Source: SB11 sp965222995
GTDB taxonomy: Bacteria > Bacteroidota > Bacteroidia > UBA8524
Reading direction: 5' to 3'
Assembly: GCA_965222995.1 (NCBI GenBank)
Contig: OZ244977.1
Span: forward strand, 1,488,001 to 1,552,000
DNA: 64,000 bases
In this document: positions 26,480 through 34,467 of the stretch, piece by piece
How positions within the stretch are numbered: the first letter of the stretch is position 1
Layout of the letters: each line of letters opens with the position of its first letter
Program-made: the position numbers and the translations under genes
Notes under the pieces: model-generated
The model's input: only the letters and a program-made list of their open reading frames with translations
What the model was told of the DNA's origin: nothing
The model's database searches: none

Positions 26480-26782
26480 ATGAATCTTAACAATCCTTTT
26501 AAGTCGCTAGTGCCTGTTGGTACTGTTATTAATTATGTTGGGCTGATTAACACAAAACCAGAATCTAACACCTACGGAATTTTGCCGGAGCAAAGTGGAT
26601 GGGTTGTTTGTGATGGCCGTAAGTTAAAAAAAGCTGAATACCCTGAGTTATTTGCTGTTTTGAGATATACCTATGGCGGAAATAATAATGACGACTATTT
26701 TAATATTCCCGATTTGAGTAACTCAGAGTCGCCATTCCCAAAAGGAGTTACTGTTCACTTTTTAATGAAATTTACATACTAG
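26480..26782 (+). CDS. stand-alone phage tail-collar domain protein
   Basis: A roughly 100-aa protein with the tail-collar/MdpB-type domain: G-W-V-V-C-D-G-R-K-L-K-K-A-E-Y-P-E-L-F-A-V-L, then Y-G-G-N-N-N-D-D-Y-F-N-I-P-D-L, and the typical closing strand V-H-F-L-M-K. In phages and contractile injection systems this domain caps tail fibres. Here no other tail genes are nearby. The ATG at 26480 is preferred; an in-frame upstream start at 26432 would overlap parC. It lies 40 bp after parC and may be read through from it. It is shorter than most relatives, so a remnant is possible. Confidence 0.65.
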   Translation: MNLNNPFKSLVPVGTVINYVGLINTKPESNTYGILPEQSGWVVCDGRKLKKAEYPELFAVLRYTYGGNNNDDYFNIPDLSNSESPFPKGVTVHFLMKFTY

Positions 26783-26803
26783 ATTTTGAGTTTGCCGATT
26801 AGT

Positions 26804-26867
26804 GTAAGTGAAAAACGAGTGTTTGATTAATGGAGTTGTATTAAGTAACTTCGTTTCAAACACTTAC
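26804..26867 (+). promoter_or_regulatory. overlapping inverted repeats upstream of the Fe-S reductase
   Basis: GTAAGTG (26804-26810) and AGTGTTTGA (26818-26826) are each complementary to the same downstream segment: CACTTAC (26861-26867) and TCAAACACT (26856-26864). The two pairings share CACT and exclude each other. This could be an operator or a switchable leader; function is inferred only. Confidence 0.3.
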
Positions 26868-26871
26868 TATT

Positions 26872-27822
26872 TTGCTAGGCTTAGAAACATCACCCCCGGC
26901 TTTTAAATGGGATGCTTGGTATCAAGCAGTAGGAGGGAGAAGTATAGCAATTGAAGAAGTAGATAGTTTGCTTGCTAAAATAATGGAAGAGCAATATCCG
27001 CGCTTTAATGGTACTGTAAATCCTGATAAAACATTATTTAATTCTCCAAATGAAGCAGCACAGGCAGTCAAACAAAAAGCCTTAGAGTTAGGCGCAGGTG
27101 ATGTAGGTATTGCAGTAATCGAGCCTTCCGACATTTATAAAGGAAGAGAAATAACAGAAAAATATGCTATTGTAGTTGGGCAAGCTATGCTTTGGCGAGA
27201 GTTTCAGAATGTGGTCTCAAAAGAATCGGCAATAGAATGCATGCGGGTGTATTTTACCTTGGGCGAGTTGGTGATACAACTGGCAGAGTATGTAAGAAGT
27301 TTAGGCTATCCCTGCAAAATAGAACACCCCATAGGAGACAGCGATGTGCTTCATATTCCCTTAGCATTAAAAGCAGGTTTTGGCGAGTTGGGTAGGCACG
27401 GCTCAATAATTCATCCCAAAATGGGACCTTTATTTCGTTTAGGCAGTGTGATAACTGATATGCCTTTAGCTACAGACAAACCTATTGACGCAGGTATTGC
27501 TGCCTTTTGTGATAAATGCAGGGCCTGCCGCATATATTGCCCTGCTGACGCTATACCCGATGAGCGTAGCCCTGAAGCGGGAAAAGACCATTTAGGCAAC
27601 GACCGCTATATGGTGGATACAGGTAGGTGCTTTAGTTATTTTGCAAAATACAATTACTGTAGTATGTGTTTGCCTGTTTGCGTATACAACCATAAAGAAT
27701 GGGCAAAAGATTTTGACGGCTTTAAAACCTCATTATGGCCTAACTTAAATATGCCTGAAGCTCCTGAACCTGTTGACCCACCCATAGAAGAAAAACACTA
27801 TTATCCTAAGCTAAAGCGATAA
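26872..27822 (+). CDS. QueG/reductive-dehalogenase-like 4Fe-4S protein
   Basis: A 316-aa cytosolic protein related to epoxyqueuosine reductase and reductive dehalogenase domains. The C-terminal half holds two 4Fe-4S sites: C-D-K-C-R-A-C-R-I-Y-C-P and a second cysteine set C ... C-S-M-C-L-P-V-C. Before that, L-A-L-K-A-G-F-G-E-L-G-R-H-G matches the cobalamin-side loop of this superfamily. There is no Tat signal, so a respiratory dehalogenase is unlikely. The frame has no ATG before the conserved W-D-A-W-Y region; TTG at 26872 is the best start, and a stop at 26842-26844 limits the frame upstream. The substrate is unknown. Confidence 0.75.
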   Translation: MLGLETSPPAFKWDAWYQAVGGRSIAIEEVDSLLAKIMEEQYPRFNGTVNPDKTLFNSPNEAAQAVKQKALELGAGDVGIAVIEPSDIYKGREITEKYAIVVGQAMLWREFQNVVSKESAIECMRVYFTLGELVIQLAEYVRSLGYPCKIEHPIGDSDVLHIPLALKAGFGELGRHGSIIHPKMGPLFRLGSVITDMPLATDKPIDAGIAAFCDKCRACRIYCPADAIPDERSPEAGKDHLGNDRYMVDTGRCFSYFAKYNYCSMCLPVCVYNHKEWAKDFDGFKTSLWPNLNMPEAPEPVDPPIEEKHYYPKLKR

Positions 27823-27825
27823 AAA

Positions 27826-27849
27826 AAACGCCGCTAAAAAGCGACGTTT
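27826..27849. terminator. bidirectional terminator
   Basis: AAACG-C-CGCT / AGCG-A-CGTTT hairpin between the stops of the Fe-S reductase (+) and the lipase (-). A run of eight A precedes it, giving a T tail on the minus strand. Confidence 0.7.
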
Positions 27850-27869
27850 AATATATTGTATTCTACAAA

Positions 27870-29132
27870 CTACTGTGCTGAGGTTTTGGAACCATTACCT
27901 CCCATTTGAGACACTTTTGTTTCTAATGCCCTGTAATATACCCAAGGCCAGTGTTGCCACCATTCTTGTTGCAAACTGGCCAGCTTCTTATCATCAACAT
28001 TTCCATTGGGGAAACACCATGCCGGATAATCAGTTTCGGTTTTAGGCAATGCTACAGGAAACTCGCCTATTACGGGGTAAGAACTTCCAACATCAACATA
28101 ATTAAAGTTTTCATTAGGCAGTTTGCTTATCATTTCTTTTGCTTTTTCTATAATATTCTTAGCAAAATCAGGTAATTTCAGCCCGCCTTCTTTAATTGGG
28201 ATAAGTGCTTTAATCATATTGGGGTTATTCAAGTCGTTTAACCCTTGCCAAGTAAAAGGTATTTGAGGTACTGTATCCAAGTTATTTACTACTCTAAAGC
28301 TGTAACCGTTACTGGTTACTCCGTTATCATAATTATTAGCCAACGCGTCATTTGCCCATTTTGGAGAAGCAAACGTGTAGGTTTTAAGATTAACTTTATT
28401 AATTCCGGGTAATCCGTTGGCTTGTACCCATGCTGAAAATACACCTGCCATTGCAGCACCTAAGCTATGCCCGGTAATGTACAAGTCAATTTCTTTATCA
28501 TACTCACCAATTCTTTGAAAAACCTCTAATAAATTATGACGTGTACCTGCCTTGGCTTTAACTGTATATTCTTCTACAGCGTAGCGGAAACCAAAATGCA
28601 TGGTAGGGTGTATTACAGGTGGAGTTGTATCTTTCGGCTGGTTGTAATAGTTAGGGTTTACAATATAAGTTGTATCACTTTTATAGAAAGAAAAGTTTAA
28701 GGGCCCTGCTGATACAGGAATAAATGCTATGTCTTGCAAAACCCCTGTTAAGTTCTCGGTTCCTGCAAAAGCAATAGCATAAGCACCTGTATTCACATTC
28801 TTGGTAATGATAATATTATTAGAGCCAAATTTCATATTGGCTATAATAGGCGGAATATTATCGGGTGCAGCTTGAACAATAGAATTGTGCCAGGGGTTTA
28901 AAAACGGGTCTAGCACAGGAACCCCGGGTTCCCAGCCAGTAGGCCAAATAGGGTCAACAGGATAGGGATAAATCTTACCGTTGTCATCAGGCAAGGGGTT
29001 TTTCTTGTCTTTTGCTGGCTTAATAATATGAAATCCCTTTTCCCCGGGTTGTTTAGTAGGTCCTAATAAGTCGGCAACGTAAGAAAGGGCAAGCATTTCT
29101 TTTGCCTCAGTTGAATTGAAATTTGGTTGCAT
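27870..29132 (-). CDS. class 3 lipase-like alpha/beta hydrolase
   Basis: A 420-aa alpha/beta hydrolase of the lipase class 3 family. The nucleophile elbow is I-T-G-H-S-L-G-A-A-M-A-G (S223); likely triad partners are D286 in V-N-N-L-D-T-V-P-Q and H394 in W-W-Q-H-W-P-W. The segment A-I-A-F-A-G-T-E-N (about 119-127) is the oxyanion region. It has no signal peptide or lipobox, so it is predicted to stay in the cytoplasm or leave by a non-Sec route. The N-terminal 100 residues are Pro-rich and unlike standard lipases. It has its own promoter element 41 bp upstream. Confidence 0.75.
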   Translation of the reverse strand: MQPNFNSTEAKEMLALSYVADLLGPTKQPGEKGFHIIKPAKDKKNPLPDDNGKIYPYPVDPIWPTGWEPGVPVLDPFLNPWHNSIVQAAPDNIPPIIANMKFGSNNIIITKNVNTGAYAIAFAGTENLTGVLQDIAFIPVSAGPLNFSFYKSDTTYIVNPNYYNQPKDTTPPVIHPTMHFGFRYAVEEYTVKAKAGTRHNLLEVFQRIGEYDKEIDLYITGHSLGAAMAGVFSAWVQANGLPGINKVNLKTYTFASPKWANDALANNYDNGVTSNGYSFRVVNNLDTVPQIPFTWQGLNDLNNPNMIKALIPIKEGGLKLPDFAKNIIEKAKEMISKLPNENFNYVDVGSSYPVIGEFPVALPKTETDYPAWCFPNGNVDDKKLASLQQEWWQHWPWVYYRALETKVSQMGGNGSKTSAQ

Positions 29133-29172
29133 AATTGAATAGTTAGTTGATAGTTGAACAATTAATAAAAAC

Positions 29173-29180
29173 CAAATATA
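29173..29180 (-). promoter_or_regulatory. -7 promoter element (TATATTTG) of the lipase gene
   Basis: Exact TAnnTTTG read on the minus strand, 41 bp upstream of the lipase ATG. No -33 TTTG found at normal spacing. Confidence 0.4.
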
Positions 29181-29218
29181 CTAAGCAATAACAAGAATAC
29201 TATTGCATTTGTATTAAT

Positions 29219-30280
29219 TTATTCCATTTGCTGGCGCAGACGGTTTTCATCAATAATCCTGCGCTCTAACTGGCTTGCCAATTGTCTGGCTTTTTTATTA
29301 CCGTACTTTACATAGGCTTCATTTGCCCAAAGTTTTGCATTTACCAAATCGTGTACAACTTCATACCCAACAGCAATATTATAAGCTATTTTACCTGATT
29401 CTTTTCGGTCTGCTGTAGTATTTAAAGCATTTTTCCATGTTGCAACAGCTCCAATCCAATCGTTTACCTCTGCTTGGCGTACACCCACAGCAACAGAAGG
29501 AATTTTTTTGCTCTTTTTGTAATAAGCCCTGCTTATAGTAATTGGAGTAGGTGCAATTTTTCTTGCATAAGCATTACCTGCCATCTCACTAATAATACGA
29601 GTAGCCTGGGCTTTAGCGGTGAGGTTTATTAAAGCATCTTGAATACTTGTGCCTGTTGCTTCCCAAGTTCTGTCTAAACGCATAGATTGCTGGTCTATTA
29701 TGGTTTTGCTTTTGGGGTCGTATATCCTAAAACCGATATTAATATTAGCTACACCTTTGGCAAAAAACTCATGTCGGGTCTCAGTTCTTCTATTGCTACC
29801 TTCACCAACTTCGCGTTCAACATCTCGCTCACCATCGGTAATAATATAATCGGTATCAAACAATTCAATAGCTAATAATGCATGAGTATTATATTTAGAG
29901 CATAACCACTCTACTTGTGTCCAATGCAAGGGTGAAGGAAATGCTGCGGTAATACTATTCCCTTCAATAGTTTCCGAAGCATTTTTTACTACAAACCTAT
30001 TGCTATTGCCTAGTGCCACTTGCAAAGTATTCATGGCAGCTTGGGTACCTGCTTTATCTTCACCGGGCATTTCTCCCGTTAAAACACCTTCAATAATGTT
30101 TACCGCTTCCGATTTAAATAAGGTTCTGTTTACTAAAAGCAATGTATCTATTGATGAGGGTACATCAATATCGGCGGGGCGCATACCGTTAAACCTAACG
30201 GTTTTCATACTGCACGACGCAACAGTAATAGTAATAAGTAAAAGACTAAGTGTTTTGAGTAGTAAGTATCTGTTTTTCAT
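29219..30280 (-). CDS. DUF6340 family lipoprotein
   Basis: A 353-aa lipoprotein with signal peptide and lipobox (I-T-V-A-S-C, cysteine at about residue 23). The mature part matches the DUF6340 family: S-S-I-D-T-L-L-L-V-N-R-T near the N terminus, a long alpha/beta middle with I-N-I-G-F-R-I-Y-D-P-K-S-K-T-I-I-D, and a helical TPR-like C terminus (I-A-Y-N-I-A-V-G-Y-E-V ... A-K-L-W-A-N-E-A-Y). Function unknown; likely attached to the outer membrane facing the periplasm. It is 76 bp downstream of the MFS gene with no clear promoter between them. Confidence 0.82.
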   Translation of the reverse strand: MKNRYLLLKTLSLLLITITVASCSMKTVRFNGMRPADIDVPSSIDTLLLVNRTLFKSEAVNIIEGVLTGEMPGEDKAGTQAAMNTLQVALGNSNRFVVKNASETIEGNSITAAFPSPLHWTQVEWLCSKYNTHALLAIELFDTDYIITDGERDVEREVGEGSNRRTETRHEFFAKGVANINIGFRIYDPKSKTIIDQQSMRLDRTWEATGTSIQDALINLTAKAQATRIISEMAGNAYARKIAPTPITISRAYYKKSKKIPSVAVGVRQAEVNDWIGAVATWKNALNTTADRKESGKIAYNIAVGYEVVHDLVNAKLWANEAYVKYGNKKARQLASQLERRIIDENRLRQQME

Positions 30281-30356
30281 AGGCAGAAAAAATTAATTAA
30301 AGTAACAACAATTACTTTAGAGTATTCCATTTGTATGCCAAACTTTTTTTCAAAGC

Positions 30357-31580
30357 TTATTTACTTGGGGTATAGCGCTTTAGCGGATTAATAAGAAATA
30401 GTGCACTTATAGCAACAAATAATGCACCTGCATAAAACGATATTCCCGGAAGAATAAACGGAGCTTCTTTGCCGGTAAAAAAAGAAAATAAGCTGGTCAT
30501 TAATAAAGGTCCTACTATTGCTGTAGCGCTCATAAGACTGGTTAAAGTACCTTGTAATTCGCCTTGTTCGTTTATGGGTACATTATCAGAAATTATACTT
30601 TGCAAAGCAGGCCCGCCAATACCGCCTAAACAGTAGGGGACAATAAAGGCAAACATCATCCACGATGCGTTAGCTACCCCAAACAATACTAACCCTGCAC
30701 CATATAGAGCAAACCCAACAAAAACAGAAGTTTTAACACCCAGTTTGGGTATAAGTATACGAATTAGCCCCCCTTGCACAATAGCAGTAACTATACCCAC
30801 AACACCCAAAGAATAACCTATAAAATCTTCAGACCAACCAAAACGATATTTGGTAAAGAAAGTCCAGTTTGATTGTACGGCATGTGAAGCTATATAAATA
30901 AGTATAAACGAAGCGGCCAAACCCTTTAGCATAGGAAACCTTTTTATGTTTAATAAAGCACTGAACGGGTTTGAGCGTTTGAAGCTAAATGCCCTCCGTT
31001 CTTCTTTAGGTAATGATTCAGGCAACACAAAATAGCCGTAAATTAGGTTTAGCAAACTAAGAATGGCTGCTGCATAAAAAGGAGCCCTAACTCCGAAGTA
31101 TTTCCCTACAACACCTCCAATTACAGGCCCTATAATAAAGCCTAAACCGAAAGCTGCACCCACCAAACCAAAATTTTGTGCCCTTTTTTCTGGAGTACTA
31201 ATATCCGCTATATAGGCATTGGCAGTAGTAAAACTGGCACCACATACCCCTGCAATAACTCTTCCTACAAATAGCCAGGCAAGGGTAGGTGCTAATGCAT
31301 GAAACACATAGTCAAGCCCTAAACCGAACAACGATAAAAGTAATATAGGTCTTCTTCCATACTTATCACTTAACCCACCCAAAATGGGTGAGAATATAAA
31401 CTGCATTATGGCATACGAAAACAAGAGCCACCCACCGTAAAAAGAGGCTTTACTAACTCCTTTGCCAGTTAAGTCCATAATTAAATCTGGAATAATGGGG
31501 ATTATTATAGCTAAGCCAATAACATCAACCAATATGGTTATGAATATAAATGTAAGGGCAGAGGTAGTTTTAGTTTTCAT
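30357..31580 (-). CDS. TetA-like MFS drug/proton antiporter
   Basis: A 407-aa major facilitator with twelve predicted helices. Motif A appears as L-G-G-L-S-D-K-Y-G-R-R-P (about 67-78), and F-I-I-G-P-V-I-G-G (about 150) is the antiporter motif C. The opening F-I-F-I-T-I-L-V-D-V-I-G-L-A-I-I-I-P matches TCR/Tet-type transporters. It could export tetracycline-like compounds, but most chromosomal Bacteroidota members have unknown substrates. The DinB gene lies just upstream on the same strand. Confidence 0.85.
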   Translation of the reverse strand: MKTKTTSALTFIFITILVDVIGLAIIIPIIPDLIMDLTGKGVSKASFYGGWLLFSYAIMQFIFSPILGGLSDKYGRRPILLLSLFGLGLDYVFHALAPTLAWLFVGRVIAGVCGASFTTANAYIADISTPEKRAQNFGLVGAAFGLGFIIGPVIGGVVGKYFGVRAPFYAAAILSLLNLIYGYFVLPESLPKEERRAFSFKRSNPFSALLNIKRFPMLKGLAASFILIYIASHAVQSNWTFFTKYRFGWSEDFIGYSLGVVGIVTAIVQGGLIRILIPKLGVKTSVFVGFALYGAGLVLFGVANASWMMFAFIVPYCLGGIGGPALQSIISDNVPINEQGELQGTLTSLMSATAIVGPLLMTSLFSFFTGKEAPFILPGISFYAGALFVAISALFLINPLKRYTPSK

Positions 31581-31599
31581 AGGGTTGTAATAGGCAATG

Positions 31600-31607
31600 C
31601 AAAAATA
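31600..31607 (-). promoter_or_regulatory. -7 promoter element (TATTTTTG) of the MFS gene
   Basis: Exact TAnnTTTG on the minus strand, 20 bp upstream of the MFS start codon. It suggests the MFS gene is transcribed separately from DinB. Confidence 0.4.
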
Positions 31608-31636
31608 AATGTATACCTCTTTTATGCTAAAAAAAT

Positions 31637-32149
31637 TTATGTATTTATTAACCTTCTCATAATAGCTAGATGATGGTCGTCGTGCTCTGCAAAAAAGTGT
31701 ACTAAATCTACTATACGCATCGGTTTGTTTAAACGGGGGTGCAAGGCTGTTTTAGCAACGGTTTCTTCGTTATAGCTTTCAAGCTGCTGTACGTACCCCG
31801 AACGTATTTTTCTAAAACCTGCGAGTAATATATTTATGTCTCTTGAGTTATGATTGGCAGCATCTGTTTTCTTATTGGTCATATCTGCAGCAGTTAATAC
31901 TTCAACACCTTTCTCAAAATCATCAAGCCGGTGTTTAAGTAAATCCTCTAAATCTATTAAATGGCCCACGTGTTCTTGTATAGACCATGCATCGTTATCT
32001 TTTTTTATAAGTTTTTCTTTTGATAAACCTTTAACTGCCTCTTCTAATCTTGAAGGAGTACCTCTTAACCGTTCTAAAAGTGCAGGAAACTTACCTATCG
32101 GATAATCAAAATTAAAAGTTAAACTCACCCATTTTGCTTGTTCTATCAT
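31637..32149 (-). CDS. DinB family protein
   Basis: A 170-aa four-helix bundle of the DinB/YfiT superfamily, which contains thiol-dependent transferases and stress proteins. The conserved metal-binding histidines are visible: S-I-Q-E-H-V-G-H-L (about residue 60) and the pair in H-F-F-A-E-H-D-D-H-H-L-A (about 151-160). The reaction is not predictable. It is divergent from the SRPBCC gene, with 107 bp between them; DinB and SRPBCC proteins are common partners of DGPF/sigma clusters. Confidence 0.85.
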   Translation of the reverse strand: MIEQAKWVSLTFNFDYPIGKFPALLERLRGTPSRLEEAVKGLSKEKLIKKDNDAWSIQEHVGHLIDLEDLLKHRLDDFEKGVEVLTAADMTNKKTDAANHNSRDINILLAGFRKIRSGYVQQLESYNEETVAKTALHPRLNKPMRIVDLVHFFAEHDDHHLAIMRRLINT

Positions 32150-32256
32150 AGTTTTTAAAGATTAAATGAAACTTTTTTCATTCTGCTTTCCCCAAATACA
32201 ACCCTGCAATTGACAATACTATACAAATGCAATTTAAATCTTAAAAATAACATTAA

Positions 32257-32709
32257 ATGGAAACACAAAACAAAAACATGGAAGCTGTAGTATCAGCAAC
32301 AATTAACGCCTCATTACAAACTGTAAACAATGCTATTACAAGCCAAAAAGGCATTGAAGGCTGGTGGGCAACTAATACTACTGTAGCTACTGAGGTAGGT
32401 GGGGTATCAAAAATGACTTTCAATAAAGAAGGGCAGATTTTCAATATGGAGTTCAGAATTGATGAGTTGAAAGATAACCGTATTCTTTGGACTTGCATTA
32501 GTAATACCAACCCTACTTGGGTAGGCTCTAACATTAGTTTTGATTTAAATACCGAGGGTAATACTACCCAAGTAACATTTAAGCACTACAATTTTGACAG
32601 TGCATTAACGCCTGAAGGTTTTGAAATGGTGAACCAAACCTGGGGACATTTTATAAGTAATTCACTTAAAAACTTTTGCGAAAAAGGAGAGGGGCAACCC
32701 TGGAGCTAG
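32257..32709 (+). CDS. SRPBCC (AHSA1-type) domain protein
   Basis: A 150-aa START-like protein. Hallmarks are the first strand and helix (V-V-S-A-T-I-N-A-S-L-Q-T-V), G-I-E-G-W-W-A, then F-R-I-D-E-L-K-D-N-R-I-L-W and a final helix ending S-L-K-N-F-C-E-K-G. The fold binds hydrophobic ligands in a cavity. Bacterial members often sit beside ECF sigma factors or ArsR regulators; here it converges on an ECF42-like sigma gene. Ligand unknown. Confidence 0.85.
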   Translation: METQNKNMEAVVSATINASLQTVNNAITSQKGIEGWWATNTTVATEVGGVSKMTFNKEGQIFNMEFRIDELKDNRILWTCISNTNPTWVGSNISFDLNTEGNTTQVTFKHYNFDSALTPEGFEMVNQTWGHFISNSLKNFCEKGEGQPWS

Positions 32710-32733
32710 ATTTAGCTGCTCACCACAATTAAT

Positions 32734-32763
32734 ATCTCAGTTAGCAATAGCTGAGATTTTTTG
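32734..32763 (+). terminator. terminator after the SRPBCC gene
   Basis: ATCTCAG / CTGAGAT stem (32734-32740 with 32751-32757) followed by TTTTTT. It overlaps the last codons of the convergent sigma gene. Confidence 0.7.
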
Positions 32764-33987
32764 TTGTAATAGTTCTTTTTCTTTAGCTGAGTGGGTAAGC
32801 TCAATGGCTTTGAGGAAGTTAAATTCAGCGTTGTACTTATCTCCATTGGTTTTATACAACTCGCCCAATGTAGCATATAGCAGATAATAGTTACTTAAAG
32901 GTTTGCTTTCTGTTTTTAGTCTGTTTAGCTGCTCAATACTGCTTTCAACCCCATGTAAACGACTGGATATAATAGCTAAATTAAGCTGTATAATGGGGTT
33001 TTGTTTCAATTGATAGAGTTTTTCATATAAACTATAAATATACTTCCAGTTAGTTTCTTCAAAGCTTCTGGCAAAACAGTGTTCTGCTGCTATTGCAGCT
33101 TCTATATGGTAACTACTTAGTACTTTACTGTTTTGCGATGCTGATAAGTACTTAATTCCTGCGTCTATAAGTTCTTTACTCCATAACTCCCGGTTTTGAT
33201 TTTGGAAAAGGACTATTGCTCCGTTATCATCAATTCTACTTTCAAAGCGTGCCGTATGAAAGCACATTAGCGCCATTAAAGCATGTGCGTTGGGGTAGCT
33301 TTCTATATTGTGAGCTATTAACTTGCAAAGACTCATTGCTTCTAAACACAACTCTTTGCGGATAATTTCTTTTGTATGTGTAGCATTATACCCTTCGTTA
33401 AACAACAAATACAAACAAGTGCAAACCATGTCTAATCGTTTATTAAGACTGGCACTCTGAGGCATTTCAAGTTTAATATTTTGTTTGATTATCTGTTTTT
33501 TGACTGCGACAAGCCGTTTCTTAATAGTTTCTTCTTTGGTAAGTAATGCTGTAGATATTTCTTTTCTGCTAAAACCGCATAAAGCTTTTAAAACAAGAGT
33601 AATCTGGTTTTCTGATGATATACCGGGATGACAGCACGCCAGCATCATCTGCAGCATACTATCTTCAATTATTTCTGTTATATCTTCTTTCCCCGTCTCA
33701 TAAATATCTTGCTCTAAAAAAGTATGGTTGTATACTTTTTCTTTAGTTTTTTGCCGTTTTATATGGTTTACTGTTTTGTTTTTGGCAACACGGTATAACC
33801 AGGCTTCGGGCTTTTCAGGCATATTATTCTCAACCCAGGTTGTAAAGGCATCAGTTAACGTATCTTGTGCAATATCTTCAGCAGTTTCTAAGTTGTGGAA
33901 ACCAATAATAGAAGTAATGTACGATACTATTTTACCGTACATTTTATGATATAACTCGGTTATTACTGTATTGTTACTTTGGGGCAT
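32737..33987 (-). CDS. ECF sigma factor with C-terminal helical-repeat extension (ECF42-like)
   Basis: A 416-aa sigma factor. Region 2 is near the N terminus (A-E-D-I-A-Q-D-T-L-T-D-A-F, W-L-Y-R-V-A-K-N-K) and region 4 follows (L-C-G-F-S-R-K-E-I-S-T-A-L-L-T-K-E-E-T-I-K-K-R-L). The remaining 230 residues form a TPR-like/DUF6596 domain (L-Y-L-L-F-N-E-G-Y, A-L-M-A-L-M-C-F-H-T-A-R), the signature of the ECF42 group. The ATG at 33987 is preferred over an upstream frame start at 34014. It overlaps the DGPF gene by 14 bp. No anti-sigma factor is present, in line with this group, where the C-terminal domain is thought to control activity. Confidence 0.85.
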   Translation of the reverse strand: MPQSNNTVITELYHKMYGKIVSYITSIIGFHNLETAEDIAQDTLTDAFTTWVENNMPEKPEAWLYRVAKNKTVNHIKRQKTKEKVYNHTFLEQDIYETGKEDITEIIEDSMLQMMLACCHPGISSENQITLVLKALCGFSRKEISTALLTKEETIKKRLVAVKKQIIKQNIKLEMPQSASLNKRLDMVCTCLYLLFNEGYNATHTKEIIRKELCLEAMSLCKLIAHNIESYPNAHALMALMCFHTARFESRIDDNGAIVLFQNQNRELWSKELIDAGIKYLSASQNSKVLSSYHIEAAIAAEHCFARSFEETNWKYIYSLYEKLYQLKQNPIIQLNLAIISSRLHGVESSIEQLNRLKTESKPLSNYYLLYATLGELYKTNGDKYNAEFNFLKAIELTHSAKEKELLQQKISAIAN

Positions 33988-34321
33988 CCATGTGTGCTTG
34001 TAGCGGACGAACAAATATTTGGTAGTATTTCAATAATGGACAATTTTTAGCAATTTCTGTAGCTTCGTTAATATTATCAGCTTTTATAGCTACAAAACCG
34101 CCAATAACTTCCTTAGGCTCTAAAAACGGTCCATCAGTAAGCACTGTGTCTTTGTCTTGTATTAAGTGCCCTTGCGGTTCTAATGACAGACCGGTTACAT
34201 ACCTGTTCTCGGCTACCATTTGCTGCATCCACTCAGCATATTCCTGCATTCTGAGGTTTCGCTCGTCATCAGAAATCAGGTGCATTTCATATCCTTTAAT
34301 TAGTAAAACAAATTCTTTCAT
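33974..34321 (-). CDS. YCII-related DGPF-domain protein
   Basis: A 115-aa ferredoxin-like alpha/beta protein of the YCII/DGPF family. The motif D-G-P-F-L-E-P-K-E is intact (about residues 73-81), preceded by L-S-L-E-P-Q-G-H-L and followed by G-G-F-V-A-I-K-A. These proteins are genetic partners, and proposed targets, of ECF42 sigma factors; their biochemical role is unsettled. It overlaps and precedes the sigma gene, so the two are translated together. Confidence 0.87.
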   Translation of the reverse strand: MKEFVLLIKGYEMHLISDDERNLRMQEYAEWMQQMVAENRYVTGLSLEPQGHLIQDKDTVLTDGPFLEPKEVIGGFVAIKADNINEATEIAKNCPLLKYYQIFVRPLQAHMDAPK

Positions 34322-34398
34322 TAGCCTTAAAATTACAATTTTTATACTTTCTCTACACTATTATCAATCGGGATATAAAAATGGGGAATACAAAAGCA

Positions 34399-34432
34399 AA
34401 AAACCTCTAACCTAAAAGGAAAGAGGTTTTTT
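34399..34432 (-). terminator. terminator after the sulfatase gene
   Basis: AAACCTCT / AGAGGTTT stem (34401-34408 with 34422-34429), A-rich on one side and T-rich on the other, about 36 bp beyond the sulfatase stop. Confidence 0.7.
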
Positions 34433-34467
34433 AATATTAAAAGCGAGTGATTACTCACTTACTTTTG

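Noticed and set aside
26783..26871. Frameshift separating an upstream exon of the Fe-S reductase
   Set aside because: The TTG start gives a protein of normal family length and the upstream frames contain stops and no matching conserved residues.
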